A stretch of DNA of 64,000 nt from [Phialemoniopsis] sp. UDSM-2020 (GCA_018873225.1 JAEILZ010000002.1:1798001-1862000); one strand, 5' to 3'. Shown: positions 1 through 12,540, counted from the first letter of the stretch. Notes: generated by a model not told the origin, from the letters alone. Numbers and translations are program-made.

Positions 1-516
1 GGCCACCTGCTCGAGACCTGCTGCACTATCATGGACCTCAAGGGCGTCGGCCTGACCAAGGCGCCCCAGGTCTACGGCTACGTCCGCCAAGCCTCCGCCA
101 TGTCCCAGAACTACTACCCCGAGCGTCTCGGCCGTCTCTACGTCATCAACGCTCCCTGGGGCTTCTCGACCGTTTGGGGCATGATCAAGGGCTGGCTCGA
201 TCCCGTCACCGTCCAGAAGATTCACATTCTCGGCAGCGGCTACCAGAAGGAGCTCCTCGCACAGGTTCCCGCTGAGAACCTGCCTAAGGACTTTGGCGGC
301 ACTTGCGCGTGCGCTGGTGGTTGCGAGAACAGCGATGCTGGCCCGTGGCACGACGAGAAGTGGGCCCGGGAGCCCAAGTGGGCGAAGAACAAGGGCACGT
401 CCACTACGATCCAGGGTGCACCCTCCGAGGTGCAGGAGGGCAAGGCTGCGGCCGAGGGCGCCGCCGCTGCTCCCGCGCCTGCCGAGGATGCTGCCGGGGC
501 CAAGGCGACGGCTTGA
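1..516 (+). CDS. sec14: Sec14-type phosphatidylinositol/phosphatidylcholine transfer protein, 3' part
   Basis: The reading frame is already open at base 1, so this is the C-terminal 171 residues of a gene whose 5' end lies outside the window. The visible part is the end of a CRAL-TRIO (Sec14) lipid-binding domain, with [10 protein letters not shown] at the left edge, the [18 protein letters not shown] block and the PKDFGGTC block near the end of the fold. A low-complexity Ala/Glu/Pro tail follows. Proteins of this family exchange phosphatidylinositol and phosphatidylcholine between membranes and support Golgi secretion. The Cys-containing segment [15 protein letters not shown] after PKDFGG fits fungal Sec14 proteins rather than distant CRAL-TRIO relatives. 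The gene faces mis14 tail to tail. The identification is firm; the start and any upstream introns cannot be seen. Confidence 0.93.
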   Translation, partial: GHLLETCCTIMDLKGVGLTKAPQVYGYVRQASAMSQNYYPERLGRLYVINAPWGFSTVWGMIKGWLDPVTVQKIHILGSGYQKELLAQVPAENLPKDFGGTCACAGGCENSDAGPWHDEKWAREPKWAKNKGTSTTIQGAPSEVQEGKAAAEGAAAAPAPAEDAAGAKATA

Positions 517-1149
517 AGAGGTCGAGAAAATGCAGCGATGTAGGAAGGAGCGAGGCGTAGGCAGAGTTTGGGTTAGGCTGACTTTTGATGTGCATTGGTG
601 GCGGCAATGGAAGAAGCAATAGAACAACAGATCAAAGAGGCGACCGATTGACGGGTCTTTGGGACAGCTTTGGTGTTTGAACTGCAAGAAACACGGTTTT
701 TGGTTTTGTTGGGATTTTTATGTTTCTTGATATGTCTTGCGATGCAATAGAAAGCACCTAAATCGCTCTCAAACGCAATCAACCCAAGCCCACCACCACC
801 CCTTTAGCGACGGTGATCCCTAGTATCCAAATTCTAGCTTCTGTCGTCAGTCAGTCTCGGCTTGCCGTAGTGATGCTCGGCTCTAGACACAGCCTTTCCG
901 AGACGCGACTGATCGTCGTTCCACTCATCCAACATGCTCCTCAGGGCGTCAGTAGGTTCAGCCCAAGTTTCACGCTTCTCGGTATCGGTTCTGAAGCGAA
1001 AGCAGACGCGTCTCTCCCGACAATCGTTGGTGAGGACGCAGAGTCCGGTTCTCAACGCCAAGCAGGCGATACTGTCCCATGCTCTGTTCACCAACCCAAG
1101 TAGCACAGTAGTATTTCGATTTCTCTCCCGCTCTTAGGCCCACAACCCT
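517..1149. other. Convergent 3' intergenic region between sec14 and mis14
   Basis: This 633-base stretch holds the 3' ends of two genes that face each other. Only short overlapping frames on both strands are present and none resembles a protein family. I see no repeat or RNA gene. Confidence 0.6.
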
Positions 1150-1900
1150 TCAACCTCCAGTCACGACATACCCACCCGCCACCCTCGCCCTCTCCATCCG
1201 CGCCACGGTAGCCGGCATATCCCTCTTGAGCCGGCCCAGCGTCTCGACGACGCCCCTCCACGCCTCGCCCACCTCGTCCGCGCGCTCCAACCCACCGCCG
1301 CTGCCGCCGAGCATCGTCCGGCCGGCCGCCGCGCGCGCGACCTGTTCCCGCGCCGCGGCAAGCGCCTCCTCGTCCGCCTTGAGAGAGTCGCGCATCGCGT
1401 CGCCGCGCTGGGCCGCCACGGCGCCGGGCACGCGCTTCTTGAGCGAGGCGATCTCGCGCAGCAGGTCCTCCTCCTCGCGGGCGAGGTCCTCGACGCGCTG
1501 GCGCTTGCGGCCGTCGAACGGCTCGTAGGCCTCCTCGGGCGGGTCGACGGCCGAGGCCTTGTTTCCGGTGCCGGAGAGGAAGAGGAACGGGTCGACGGGG
1601 AGGCCGTTGATGGTCAGGTTCGGGCTCGCGAGGGTGAAAGTTTGCCGGATGTACTGGTGATGCGAGGGTTGTTAGCGCGGGGGCTCGACGGTTTTTCTCA
1701 GGACAAAAGACAAAACTGACCTCATTCACGAGTTCTTCGATGCGCGTGTGCAGCTCGTCCTTCTCAGCGGCGCCATCTTCGACTTGCGGAAAGGCCTCGC
1801 GGAGACTATCGGCGGCGGCGCGTCGCACGTTGTTGATAAGGTACGTGAAGTCCTCGGGGCTCTGGAGCTCAATCTTGCGGTGGGCGGCGTTGGTCTCCAT
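1150..1900 (-). CDS. mis14: Kinetochore protein Mis14/Nsl1 (MIS12/MIND complex subunit)
   Basis: Two exons, 1900-1721 and 1653-1150, are separated by a 67-base intron (1654-1720, GTCAGT..CAG). They encode 227 residues, close to the usual size. Residues 8-60, from RKIELQSPEDFTYLI to RIEELVNE, are the typical start of fungal Mis14 proteins. The joined exon 2 continues with TFTLASPNLTINGLPVDP, also typical of the family, then a charged coiled-coil region (KRQRVEDLAREEEDLLREI). Mis14 is one of four subunits of the MIND complex, which links the inner centromere to the Ndc80 microtubule-binding complex. The ATG at 1900 is chosen because the family signature begins within eight residues of it; an unspliced frame upstream has no family resemblance. 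Confidence 0.88.
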
Positions 1901-2903
1901 GTCTAGCAGTGACTGTAGTATACACTCAGGGGCCGTGTATAATAAGAAACGAAAGGTTCGAGATGGTCTCGGACTGGTGGGAGTCTTGTCGTGGTCAGAA
2001 TTCCTTCCGAGGGCCACAAAGGTTGTTTGTCGTTGACCTTGATATCTGCAATGTTTACAGGTGATTCCCCTTTGGTGCTTAGCGCTGTCGGTGGTGCAGC
2101 CTAAGTGGTCCCTGCCGGGAGTCGGCGGGTCCGTGTGATACTTCAGATGCTAGGTACAAGTCACTATCTCACTTATCAGCGCCCTGACAATCGAGCCACC
2201 TCCGATTGCGGGGTTCCCATGATTTCGTGTGGTTTGGTACAGTGTGGCAGCGAGGAAGAACATGATGCAAAGACGTGGTTCCTCTGTCTTGTAGGAACTG
2301 TACTGTGGTTCTCAACGGGAGTTGGTATGGCACGTGGTATAAAGGTTAATTCGAGAGAGCAGCAATCGTCCTTGAGCTCCAGCTCTGCTTGGGGGGCGGT
2401 GTAAGTCGGGTGGCACCACAGCGATCTATAACTTCACACATTCGAGAGACAAAGGGAGGAAGACCACTTATGTTTTCTTTGAGTTTCATTCGTTGCGACT
2501 ACCGCGAGCTGGACACCCAGAGCATCCCGATCCAACACTGACTGTGTGAACATGGAAACAAATATGGTATGGGAGACTCTGGAAAAGCGACGCCATGTCC
2601 TGATAACCCCTGCAAGATGTGCTATGTATGAACAAAGAAAAGAAGTGAAGTGAGGGGGGAAGAGAAATACAAGAACTCCTTTGCACCGTTCATGATGTCC
2701 GGGTCTCGAAGTACCCGCCTGTTCCATCCTAGTAAAGCATCATCTCGGTATAATCTCGTGCAACCTGGCCTGCGAACCTGTGACAAACCGAAAACGCCAG
2801 TAAAGAGAGTGAGTGTGCTCGTGAGAATTACGCGATCTAATCGTAAGGGCAAGAAGAACACTGAAGGCCATGGTCTGGTATCGTAGAGACAAACTGCCAC
2901 CAA
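1901..2903. other. Intergenic region between mis14 and the 2904-3590 gene
   Basis: About 1 kb lies upstream of mis14 and downstream of the next minus-strand gene. The frames present are short and unlike known proteins. I see no RNA gene or repeat. Confidence 0.5.
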
Positions 2904-3590
2904 TCAATGCGGGAACATCTCCTTGATCTCCTCATCACTCAGGGTGATTTCGTGTACGGGTTCTCGCTTGTTCTCGAGAGGTGTGTAGTCGTAATCGACG
3001 TAGGAAGGAAGGAAGATCTCTGCAAAGGTAGTCAGTTATCAGTCGCTTGGGCCTAGCCATGTAACAGGGCAATGAGACATACCCGGGTTCCAGGTAAAGC
3101 CTTGGCTGGAAGACAGATAGGTGATCTATCGGGAAAAAGAGGTCAGCAAAGCTACGTTGGGTAGCTATCGAGGGTCGATTGGCTTGGCTCGATCAGCTTG
3201 CTAGGTCACGTACCAGCCTGGGCGGGCCCTCCGGGTCGCCAATGTTAATTACAGTAGCCTCCTCCTTGGAAATGGCAGAGCCTAGCGGGTTGAAGTTAGC
3301 TAGTGCTGTGAAAAAGTACGTGAAGCAGAAAGAAGGACGATAAAGCAAGCAGCATGAAATTGACATAGAACTGGTTACGCAGGGAACGCACTCAGCAGGC
3401 TCGGGCGGCGCGCATGGACAGATTTCTGCTTCTGGGCAGATGATGATGGCGATGACTTGGCTGTCGGAGGAGTGAAGGGCGAGCTGGAGTACGAGGAAGA
3501 GGACGAGCCCGAAACTTTGGGCGTGCGAAGAACATCAAGGCGATCGTAGGTTGGGGCCGGGCCAGCCGGGATGGCGATCGACGACGACAT
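2904..3590 (-). CDS. Small conserved-looking fungal protein of unknown function
   Basis: Four exons fit together: 3590-3392, 3281-3214, 3125-3083 and 3019-2904, with introns of 110, 88 and 63 bases, all GT..AG. The joined frame encodes 141 residues. The first 65 residues are Ser/Pro/Ala-rich and probably disordered. The C-terminal 75 residues look folded and constrained, with the blocks EEATVINIGDPEGPPRL, ITYLSSSQGFTWNPEIFLPS and a terminal acidic motif EITLSDEEIKEMFP. That three introns splice into one frame ending in an ordered-looking domain is the main support that this is a real gene. I do not recognise a named family and see no signal peptide or membrane segment. It shares a 1.27-kb divergent intergenic region with rpt3. 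Confidence 0.75.
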
Positions 3591-4858
3591 GGTAGCTCTG
3601 GAACAGAGGCACTCAATGACGTGGTGTGGTGGTTGATTTACAGAGGATCTGGTGAAGTCCTTGGGCGTTGAAGGTGCTTTGGCAGCCGACGTCGGGCAGT
3701 GAGATCAATGAAGGATAGAGACGACGACGACAGGTCGGAGGATCAGCTGTGTGTATGTGGTATCCCAGGTACGAATGACAAAATGTAGTATCGGAAGCGG
3801 TGAATCTTCAAAATGGGAGAAAGCTGTCAACCAGCGTGGTCGGAAGTCATGAGAATCACGCGGGGAAATCGCAGGTCTGGTGTTGGCGGAGGCAGGTTGG
3901 GTTGGGGGTTGCAGGGTGGAAGAACGAAAGCCTAGAGTCACAGTCAAGATCGTCAAGTAAAGAAGAGGGATGGTTGGGGAAGATCAAATGCGTGGTGGTG
4001 TTGCATTAGGTGGATGAATGTGTGCTGGCTGGGATTAAAGGCAGGCTGCCGAGTTTGGCTGCATCTGGGGACAGACAGCACAGCTTCTATGTAACTTGTT
4101 GCTCTTTGGGAGTCATGGCCCAGTCAGTGACGGTCAGTGATACCTCATCCGAGCCAGTGATTCACCTTCACATCATCGGCAGCCGCAAGGGTGGGGTGGG
4201 GGGCCTCAGGGTATCAAAGTACCTGGAACACACTCTTGCAAAGGTGGTGGGGAGAAATAACACACCACTTCTAGGTATTCACCTGTCTCTTTATTCATGG
4301 TCTGAAACCTCGAAAGGGCATTGAAACTTAAAACCTGGAATTGAGCAAAGTCCCCCATTGTAAGCCTGATGCCCCCCGACCTGGAGAGGGGCCTCAAGCG
4401 CCTCCACAGTGGTCACAGGTCCTCAAGGTAGAAGTCCTAGTGTTAGCCGGTGGGGCTGCCTCCCAGAGAGATAAGTACCCGCACTAGCGCCTCTGCAGAC
4501 CCTGTGGAACCCTGGCTTCTCGCCCTGCCAGAGAGGCGCCCCGCCAGCCAATCACTGAGCAAGGGCAGCACGAGCCAACAGTCAGCCACCCGGGCTCTCA
4601 CGTGATCTCGAGAATCAGGCTGAAAGGAGCTGTCGTCGACAATCAGCTCTGGCCTTAGCTAAGCAGGCGCCAGAGCACGTACCTTTGCTCCAGCAGCTCC
4701 ACGCGACGACGAGGCCGTACCGTCACTACCAGCCAGAATCTCATCGAAACCGCATCAACTGTACACAGCGATCCCAACAACACCCGCATCACCATCGACG
4801 ATCGTCATCAAATCAGTCATTTCACTCAAAGGATCGAATCGTGACCGCCACCGACAAG
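3591..4858. promoter_or_regulatory. Divergent intergenic region upstream of the small gene and rpt3
   Basis: This 1.27-kb stretch separates two divergently transcribed genes and must hold both promoters and leaders. No coding sequence is supported. I could not assign a specific regulatory motif. Confidence 0.5.
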
Positions 4859-6251
4859 ATGGGTGACGTCCTCGTTGAGAACCCGGCCAACCACGTCCTG
4901 CCCCAGAAGAAGACAGCACCCTCAACGATACCGAGCATCGAGAACTTTGAGGGCCTGTCGACCGACGGAGGAGATGACTATTCCACACTGAAGAAGCTCC
5001 AAAGACAATTGGAGTACATTCAGCTGCAAGAGGAGTACATCAAGGATGAGCAGAGGTAAGGAATCATATTGAGTAATCAGCGAGGGACGTCCTTGCAACA
5101 GAGGCTGACAGTCTGGCACAGGAGCTTAAAACGAGAGCTGGTAAGGGCGCAAGAAGAGATCAAGCGCATCCAGAGTGTACCTCTGGTGATTGGGCAGTTC
5201 ATGGAGGCTATCGACCAAAAGTATGCCCCCATCCTCACGCCAACTTCCTCAAATCATCTTGCTAATGTGGTTCTTCTGCAGCACCGGCATCGTACAGTCA
5301 TCCACTGGATCCAACTATGTCGTCCGCATCCTCTCCACACTCGATCGCGAGCAGCTCAAGCCCTCCTCCTCGGTCGCCCTCCACCGCCACTCCAATGCCC
5401 TTGTCGACATCCTCCCTCCAGAGGCGGATTCCTCCATCGCCATGCTCGGTGTCGATGAGAAGCCCGACGTTACCTATGCGGACGTCGGTGGCCTCGACAT
5501 GCAGAAACAGGAGATTCGCGAGGCTGTCGAGCTTCCCCTGACGCACTTCGACCTCTACAAGCAGATCGGTATCGACCCGCCTCGCGGCGTCCTCCTCTAC
5601 GGACCTCCTGGTACTGGAAAGACTATGCTGGTCAAGGCCGTCGCCAACAGCACCACTGCCAACTTCATCCGCGTCGTCGGCTCCGAGTTTGTACAAAAGT
5701 ACCTCGGAGAGGGTCCCCGTATGGTCCGCGACGTCTTCCGTATGGCCCGCGAGAACGCCCCTGCCATCATCTTCATCGACGAGATCGATGCCATTGCCAC
5801 CAAGCGTTTCGACGCCCAGACCGGTGCCGACCGTGAGGTCCAGCGTATCCTGCTCGAGCTTCTGAACCAGATGGATGGTTTCGACCAGACGGCCAATGTC
5901 AAGGTTATCATGGCCACCAACCGTGCCGACACTCTTGACCCGGCTCTGCTCCGTCCTGGTCGTCTCGATCGTAAGATTGAGTTCCCCAGTCTGCGTGATC
6001 GCCGCGAGCGCCGACTCATCTTCAGCACTATTGCTGGCAAGATGAGCCTTGCCCCCGAGGTCGATCTGGACAGCCTCATCGTCCGCAACGACCCCCTGTC
6101 GGGCGCCGTCATCGCTGCCATCATGCAGGAGGCTGGTCTGCGCGCCGTTCGCAAGAACAGGTACAACATCATCCAGAGCGATCTCGAGGATGCCTACTCG
6201 AGCCAGGTCAAGGGTACGAGCGATGAGAACAAGTTTGACTTTTACAAATAA
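4859..6251 (+). CDS. rpt3: 26S proteasome regulatory ATPase subunit Rpt3 (6B/PSMC4 type)
   Basis: Three exons, 4859-5055, 5122-5220 and 5282-6251, with introns of 66 and 61 bases, encode 421 residues, the normal length for Rpt3. An N-terminal coiled coil (about residues 40-90) precedes the OB domain and the AAA+ module. Walker A GPPGTGKT lies at residues 206-213, Walker B IIFIDEID at 261-268, and the second region of homology, with [20 protein letters not shown], starts at about 309. The C-terminal residues DFYK give the HbYX-like tail by which Rpt subunits dock into the 20S core. Rpt3 is one of six ATPases that unfold ubiquitinated substrates. The ATG follows CAAG and gives the family's usual N-terminal length. 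Confidence 0.97.
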
Positions 6252-7834
6252 GCAAAGGCTTGTTGTCGGTTTGGTGGGTGGTGGGAGGCTGCCGAGGGTA
6301 GGTGGAGGCGGTTACAGAGGTCATGCGAGCACGTTAGTCTCTAAGGCGTCCTTGGGGTTAATAGAAATTCATGGACGGGCATGTGTCTGTCGATGAAGGA
6401 TGACACTACTAGGCTAGGGCATCCAGCCAGATGTATAATACAAACACAGCATTTTCCAGGTAGACGTCAGTCTGGGAAATTGAAACGGCTCCTGTTGTAT
6501 GATTACCAAATGAAGACCAACTGAGATGCTTTGCGCGCTCTTCAGACTCTCAAGAGCATCGAGCTCGTTAAGAAGGATTTTAGCAGCACATCCTCTATAA
6601 TGGCTACGCACTGATCGACTCTTGTACTCTTATCTCCCGACATGGCATCTTGTTAATAGAATCTTTAAAAGGGTGACCGAGTTCTTCCCTTGCTTTCGTT
6701 GACTTACTCAAGCCCTTTGTGTCGCAAATGGGTCCCAAGAGACTTCAAATAGTAATTGTTCCAAGTTTTGATGAATGCTTAAACATAGTCACCATGGTAA
6801 GTAGGGTTGCATGGCACATTGGTGGCTGTGGTAAAGGAGAGGAGATACGATTTTCGTCTCTGAGTCTGTACAGCATCCGAGTGACGAGGCAAGTCTCGAA
6901 AAGTCGTGAATGCTCAGACGCCTTGATAGGTGTAGTAGTGAATATTGAAAAGACCACCCTGTCACCACACGATACACAGCATTCAGGCCATCACGCAAGT
7001 ACTTTGGAAAGATTTGAAGATAAAGATGTTCAATAACCGTGTTTCTATGTTGTTCGCCATGATTCCTGTTCCTCTATATCCCGTGCTGAAAACTTGCAGT
7101 TCCCAAACTCCCGGCCCCTTTCTAAATGGACCGCCCGAAAATCCGTGCGGTCTAGCAAGACAAGGAAAAGAAACGAAAAAGAAGAACGCCCAGTGGCTTT
7201 TCTAAATTTCTATTTCCCATGTCTTTAGTCAGTCCAGCAAGTCTATCCCATTATTAGGTTCCCCCCGACCGTAACATCAGATTCCGTATTCCGTGTGTCT
7301 ATTATTCCTTTCCCATAAGACTCCAAAGATGATAAAAGCATTCAAAGGACAACAAAATGCAAAGCAGAAAAGAAGATCCAGCAATACGAGGCAGAAAGAC
7401 CAACCCAACGTCCTTGCGCTGGGCCGAAAGTTTTCTGTCCTCGAGGATCTCCGGGGTATATCCTCCGACGAATGCGTGTGCTCTGCGGAAATTGAGAATG
7501 AAGAGAAGCCAGCATCTAAATATGGATACAGACTTCTGTTGTAGGAGCAATGATGCTTGCGCTTTTCGAACTCGAAATAGAGCATTGCTCATTATCATGA
7601 CCATTATTCGTAATAATCGTATCCCTCCACGATACACGCGATGTTATACAGGTTCGCACCTCTCAGGACCAGTAAAATCTCGTCCAACTGTGCAAGACAC
7701 CTCCCGAAAGCTGTCGTGGTAGAGATATTGCCCTCCGCGAAGTCGGGTTGCTGCCATGTCGGCAACACAGTCCCACCGATATTCGAGAGGGTGTGATTGT
7801 GGCTGCTCTGTGCGGCGCACTATGACTGTAGCGT
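6252..7834. other. Convergent gene-free region between rpt3 and the folliculin gene
   Basis: About 1.6 kb separates the stop codons of two convergent genes. Frames on both strands are short, and most begin with non-ATG codons. I see no family resemblance, tRNA or repeat. Confidence 0.55.
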
Positions 7835-9298
7835 TTAAGAACTGAGCACCACCCCGAGCTCTAGCAGCAGCCTCACGAAGCGCGAGTGCAGCTCGATAAA
7901 GAAGTCGGGCATGCCAACAATCTCGGCTAGACCGCGAGCCCTGAGGGGATTGCCAGACACTCCAAAGCCAGTGCCCATGCGACGTGACAAGCCACCACCT
8001 GCAGCGGCCAGAAAGCTGCTACCGCCATTATTGTTGCCCTGCGGGGTTTGCGGTTGTATGGGACTGAACGGCGTCGGACCATAGTTCGGGTTGGCTACCA
8101 CCGGGCTGCTGGTAGCCGAGGACTCATTCATCGCCCGGTCAGCTTCCGCCTCAGCGAGCTGCTGGATCCAGACGGCGAGATCGTGGAAAGCAGCTGCCAC
8201 GAACCCAAAAGTCTTCATGGCGAGCCGTTCTCGCTGGGTGCTGAGTGCGAGGAACGCGTAGACACGTTTGTGACCCCGAGCATGGATGTCGGGGATGCGA
8301 AAGATGTAAGCCGTCGTGTAACCAGCAGCGGGGTCGCCAAAGAAGATGGGGCCGCCAGACGCAGCAGCGCCGGCACTGTGCGTGGTCACGAAGGAGGGCG
8401 TTTGCGGGGAAGCGACCGGTGTCGCGTTGGCAGAGCCAGAACCTCCTGCGGTGTTTCGAGGCAGCATTTCGAACGACAAGGTGCGAAGACATGACGCGCG
8501 CACGATGGAGAAGGAGTTGGCGACTACCGGTTCGTGAGTGGACGTGTAGTCCAGGTAGTGGGTGTGGCTGTTGTACTGCGGCGTCGAGCTTCCGCTGGAC
8601 CGCGAGGTAGACGACGCCATCGTGGTGGTCCTGCGATGCGCATAGGCGCGCGGCCTGACGTTGTCGTCGCCGTCGGTATCTGACGAGGAGGCTGTCTGGG
8701 AGCTTGGTGGTGACTCATCCCCTGGCGGGCCGCCATAGACGCGCGCACAGGGGGCGCGGGTGCGCAGTGTTGGGTTGCGAGAATCGCTGCTAGGGGCGCT
8801 CTTGCCCTTGCGAGGACCGCTCTCGGACGGCTCCTGACGCCGCGGCAGGGTCATGGCGCAGTTGTCGCAAGGGTTGGCGCGCTTTGTGACATAGTCATCG
8901 TAGGTCTTGCGGAAGCTCGAGTCTCGTCGCGGTTGCATAGGACGATCTTGGTCAGTAGAGCGACGTGGGCTGACAGGTGGTGTCTCTACGGCTGACGCGG
9001 GCGCATTTGCGAGTTGGGTTGAGCGCAGAAGAGCAGCTCGGTGCGTTTGCGCTTCCTGTTCAGAGACGGGAGACGATGAGCTGCGATGCAGCCCGCCGAT
9101 GTCCATCTTCTTTAGTACTTCGGTGATAGCTGCGGTGGCCTGCGCAGAGGGCACCGCAGTTTGTGGCCGGTCGCCATCTAGAGATACCGAGGGCGAGTCC
9201 GTGTCATAACAGGCACTGCAAGGGACCGGTAAGCCCTCCGTGACCATCAACGGCGTGGGACCGTGGACGTCACAGTAGTGAGCTAGACACAACTGCAT
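7835..9298 (-). CDS. lst7: Folliculin/Lst7-family protein (TORC1 regulator)
   Basis: A single exon encodes 487 residues from the ATG at 9298. The N-terminus, MQLCLAHYCDVHGPTPLM, followed by LPVPCSAC, is the start of the folliculin longin domain. A second conserved block, FGDPAAGYTTAYIFRIPD followed by HARGHKRVYAFLAL, carries the core of the same domain. Between them lies a long Ser/Pro/Thr-rich insertion containing NPCDNCAMTLP. The C-terminus ends with a helical segment around FIELHSRFVRLLLELG. Lst7 with Lst4 is a GTPase-activating complex for Rag GTPases in amino-acid signalling to TORC1 at the vacuole. The open frame extends 38 codons upstream, but the upstream residues are hydrophobic and do not resemble the family, so I use the internal ATG. 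Confidence 0.88.
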   Translation of the reverse strand: MQLCLAHYCDVHGPTPLMVTEGLPVPCSACYDTDSPSVSLDGDRPQTAVPSAQATAAITEVLKKMDIGGLHRSSSSPVSEQEAQTHRAALLRSTQLANAPASAVETPPVSPRRSTDQDRPMQPRRDSSFRKTYDDYVTKRANPCDNCAMTLPRRQEPSESGPRKGKSAPSSDSRNPTLRTRAPCARVYGGPPGDESPPSSQTASSSDTDGDDNVRPRAYAHRRTTTMASSTSRSSGSSTPQYNSHTHYLDYTSTHEPVVANSFSIVRASCLRTLSFEMLPRNTAGGSGSANATPVASPQTPSFVTTHSAGAAASGGPIFFGDPAAGYTTAYIFRIPDIHARGHKRVYAFLALSTQRERLAMKTFGFVAAAFHDLAVWIQQLAEAEADRAMNESSATSSPVVANPNYGPTPFSPIQPQTPQGNNNGGSSFLAAAGGGLSRRMGTGFGVSGNPLRARGLAEIVGMPDFFIELHSRFVRLLLELGVVLSS

Positions 9299-9731
9299 TT
9301 TGGAGATCAGCATAACGTCGATGCATATTTCGAGTATCAACAAGGCGCAAAGAATACAGTCTCTCTCTAGTGGAAGCTGGATGCAAAGAAGCCAGCAGAA
9401 GTAGTCAGGCAAGTGGTGGGAAGAGTGGGAGCAATGGGAAACATGAGCGGCGAGGCAGCGATGACATGGTGACGGGTTGTTCGGGAACAGGCATTTATCA
9501 GAGCAAGGCAGTTCAAGGCAGTTGAGTGAGATGGGCTGAGTTCAAGGGTGACACGCGTGGCACCTGATAAAATGCCGAGACCCGTATACAGGCTCATTTC
9601 TTGCCAACGTGGTAGTCTGACAGCCTGTGAAACGGGCGGGATGGAAAAAGCAAAGGACAAGATTGTCGCGCGAGCGGAAAGGCACGCTCAGGGTGGCGCT
9701 GGTGGTGAGGCGGTGAGGACAAGAGTGACGG

Positions 9732-9825
9732 GTGTGTGTGTGTTTGTGTGTGCATGCGAGATGCGACATGTGGGATGGGGATGCATGGGATGGGCAGGAG
9801 AAGGCGAGACGAGACGAGACGAGAC
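9732..9825. repeat. GT-rich tract and (GAGAC)4 microsatellite
   Basis: A GT-alternating tract lies at about 9732-9752, and four perfect copies of GAGAC lie at 9806-9825. Both are in the upstream region of the folliculin gene. Confidence 0.85.
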
Positions 9826-12540
9826 GAATGAGGTCGCGTTGTCAAGGTGGTGTTGATCCCACCAAGTCGACGGCTGATTTGCGCCGAGATAGAAAGGAAG
9901 AAAAAGGCAGAGGTAACCTACTATCGACGTCATGATAACCACGTTGTCGGGTATCTTATCTCTTTTCCTTCTCTCAAATCAAGTCATTCTCCCATGGGGG
10001 GGTCAAAGCCTCGCTCTGCATATGCACTCGATTTGGCGAACCCCAGACTCGGTCGGTCGGGCGTGGAGATGGCAGGTGGGCGCAAGATAAGGATATGGTA
10101 GGGCGTGTGGCCAGGCCAGGCGTCTTCTTTTTTGGCCTTTCCCTCTTCTCTCTTCGGGGAAGACAACGACAACGACAACAACAACAAGAAGACGGAAAGA
10201 CGTCCGTCTCGAGCACGAGAGGCTTTTTGGAGGAGAGGGCGAGCCGGCCGGGTTGGATAAATTCCGCAACAAAAAAAAGGCCGCCGCCCTAATAAAGTGG
10301 GCTTGTCGTGGCTTTTTGTATGTACGGAGTCGGTTTGCGAAATCCAAAGGTTTGAGTGAGGGAGCAGCAATTGGTAAGCCGGGGGGCCGACGGTAGTAAA
10401 GTCGAATAAGTGGCTTCCTAGTGGTGGTGCTCGTGGTGACTGGGTGGGTGGGTGTGAGAGAACGGGCAGACGGGATGGCCTCGTCTCCTTTCTAGTTAGT
10501 TGCTGCCGGCTCTTGTTCTAGTGAGCGGATGCTGGGTCCCAGACTATGGATGGATGGATTCCTCACTACTGCTTCCGAACCATCAAAGTCAGGGTCCCGG
10601 ACATACATAGTCTTACATGCCTTTGCATGGGGCCAAATCACAAGCAAAAGCAGGTTGGGCACGCTACCATGATCCTCTCGCACATTTACTCTGGATGCAG
10701 CTAGGCCCTCTGGAGATTTGAGGCGGAACCAGAAGCGGTGATGTTTTGGAACGGCCAAGAGGAGCATAACCTGGAATGCAACTCTAATCTGGAGATCGGC
10801 CTGGGCTCCTGAACTTCCGGGAACCTCATCGTCCGTCCCCTTCCCTTGACATAGACTCACTTACATACCACACAAGAACATGGAAAATGAGTATGAAAAA
10901 CACAAGAGGGAAAGGGGTGTAGGGACCGGTCAAGCAACACATGTGTCGAGCCGTTGCTGTCCCCATCTTGTTGAGGCGCTAGCCTGGGTTCGCTCGTGTG
11001 GTCACGGAGGAAAGCGGAGGCGGGCGAGAGACGACGGGGACGACGAGAATCGACCGACTTGCCGGCCCAGCCCGGTTGTTGGATTGATCCCATCATCTCT
11101 TTTCCTCCTGTTCAAGAAGGTAGTAGTATGAGAGGATGACGTTGATGCGGCTGATCTCAGTGCGCGACCGTGCCTGTGTGTGATCGGCAATTTTCACCTT
11201 GTCAGTGCTCCGAGACATTGAATGGATTCACATGAATCTCCTGAGGACGATAGAGAGCCACACGACAAGGCTCAAATGGAAAGCTTCCAGAAGGGTTTAG
11301 AGGGGTATTCTCGAAAGCGGGCCTCCCTGTTGTGCTGACAGCGGAGTGGATACCCAAGGAGCGTACCTGGATCCAGCTGGGTTAGCACGGATTCAGGGTG
11401 CCACAGATGCCTAAAAGTGGCCAACTAGACGGGAGCCCAGGGCATGGGCGAGAGCGACAGGGGGCCCCTGCCGCCGATGAGGGGGAGCCAGCAAGCACAT
11501 CCTCGAATCATGTCGTCGTCCGAACTACTCCGTACTCTTGCGCACATCAGCTTCATTTCCCATCAGGAACCGAAGTAACGGATGTCTGTGCTCTGCAGGC
11601 AGTCCCTTTCATGCTCGATGGTTCATCCCGCGCAAGCATCCACTTCTCCTTGCTTGTGAGGGAAAAAGAACAGCGTAACTACGAAGTACTTGTACTGGTC
11701 ATTCATGCTGTCCGTCTGCTAACTATCATCTTGCTGTCCACACTTGATCGGGATCGGAGGAAGAACAACTTCGATCTGTGATCCTGACCGCAATATTTAC
11801 ATGGGCGGTTTCAAATCCCGCAACTCTGGTGCGAATCGTGGCACGACCCCGGCACTCCTCCCATTTCCTCGACCCCGGACCGGACTTATGCCGTCAGCGG
11901 ACAGGGTTTCCAACATCAATGTTCCGTTGCATCAGTGATTGTGAGGGACGACAACTGACTCTCCCTACCCCGTACACATCTCGCGTGGGAGTGTTACGAA
12001 TGTTCCATGGGACTTTGTCGTCAGTGATGTATGTAGACTTGTTCAGCTTTGATCTCTTGTGCTCCAACGGCCGCTAAGAAGGCCCTCATGGGTCCGTCCG
12101 ACCGCCCAAGCATCGGAAATCACCTCGTCTCGCGTCAACACTTGAAGGTGCGAAGAGAAGCCAAGGACAAAAAGAAACCAGGTTGAGAAGCGCGGGTACG
12201 TCATTGATTGACGGCTCCCTCCACGTTGTCATCCATGTCCGACATCCATGTCTTCCCGAGACACGAGCACCTGCCTATTCACTTACATGAGGGTTGCTCA
12301 CCGCCCATTTGAGCTCGCATGTTTGCTCGCTTCCCTTTGTCGTTGATGTAAGGGGTCCTATGGCTGCCATGCACCCTGCATATCGGGATATGTTCCACTA
12401 CGTATATTTGTTTCTCTGGACATGCAGCTAGTACGCCGTTGTGCCTATCAAGATGTGTTCGCTTGTGCGACCTAAGTAGGTATGCTTAAGATACTTCTCT
12501 TTCTTGGCCCACTTCCTGTGATGTTTTTTTATGTTTGCAA

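Noticed and set aside
1226..1528. Plus-strand Ser/Arg/Ala-rich frame inside mis14
   Set aside because: It is the antisense shadow of the GC-rich mis14 coding exon.
11800..11840. Sequence resembling a tRNA B box (GGTTTCAAATCCC)
   Set aside because: There is one extra base relative to the B-box consensus, no A box at the right distance and no cloverleaf can be drawn.
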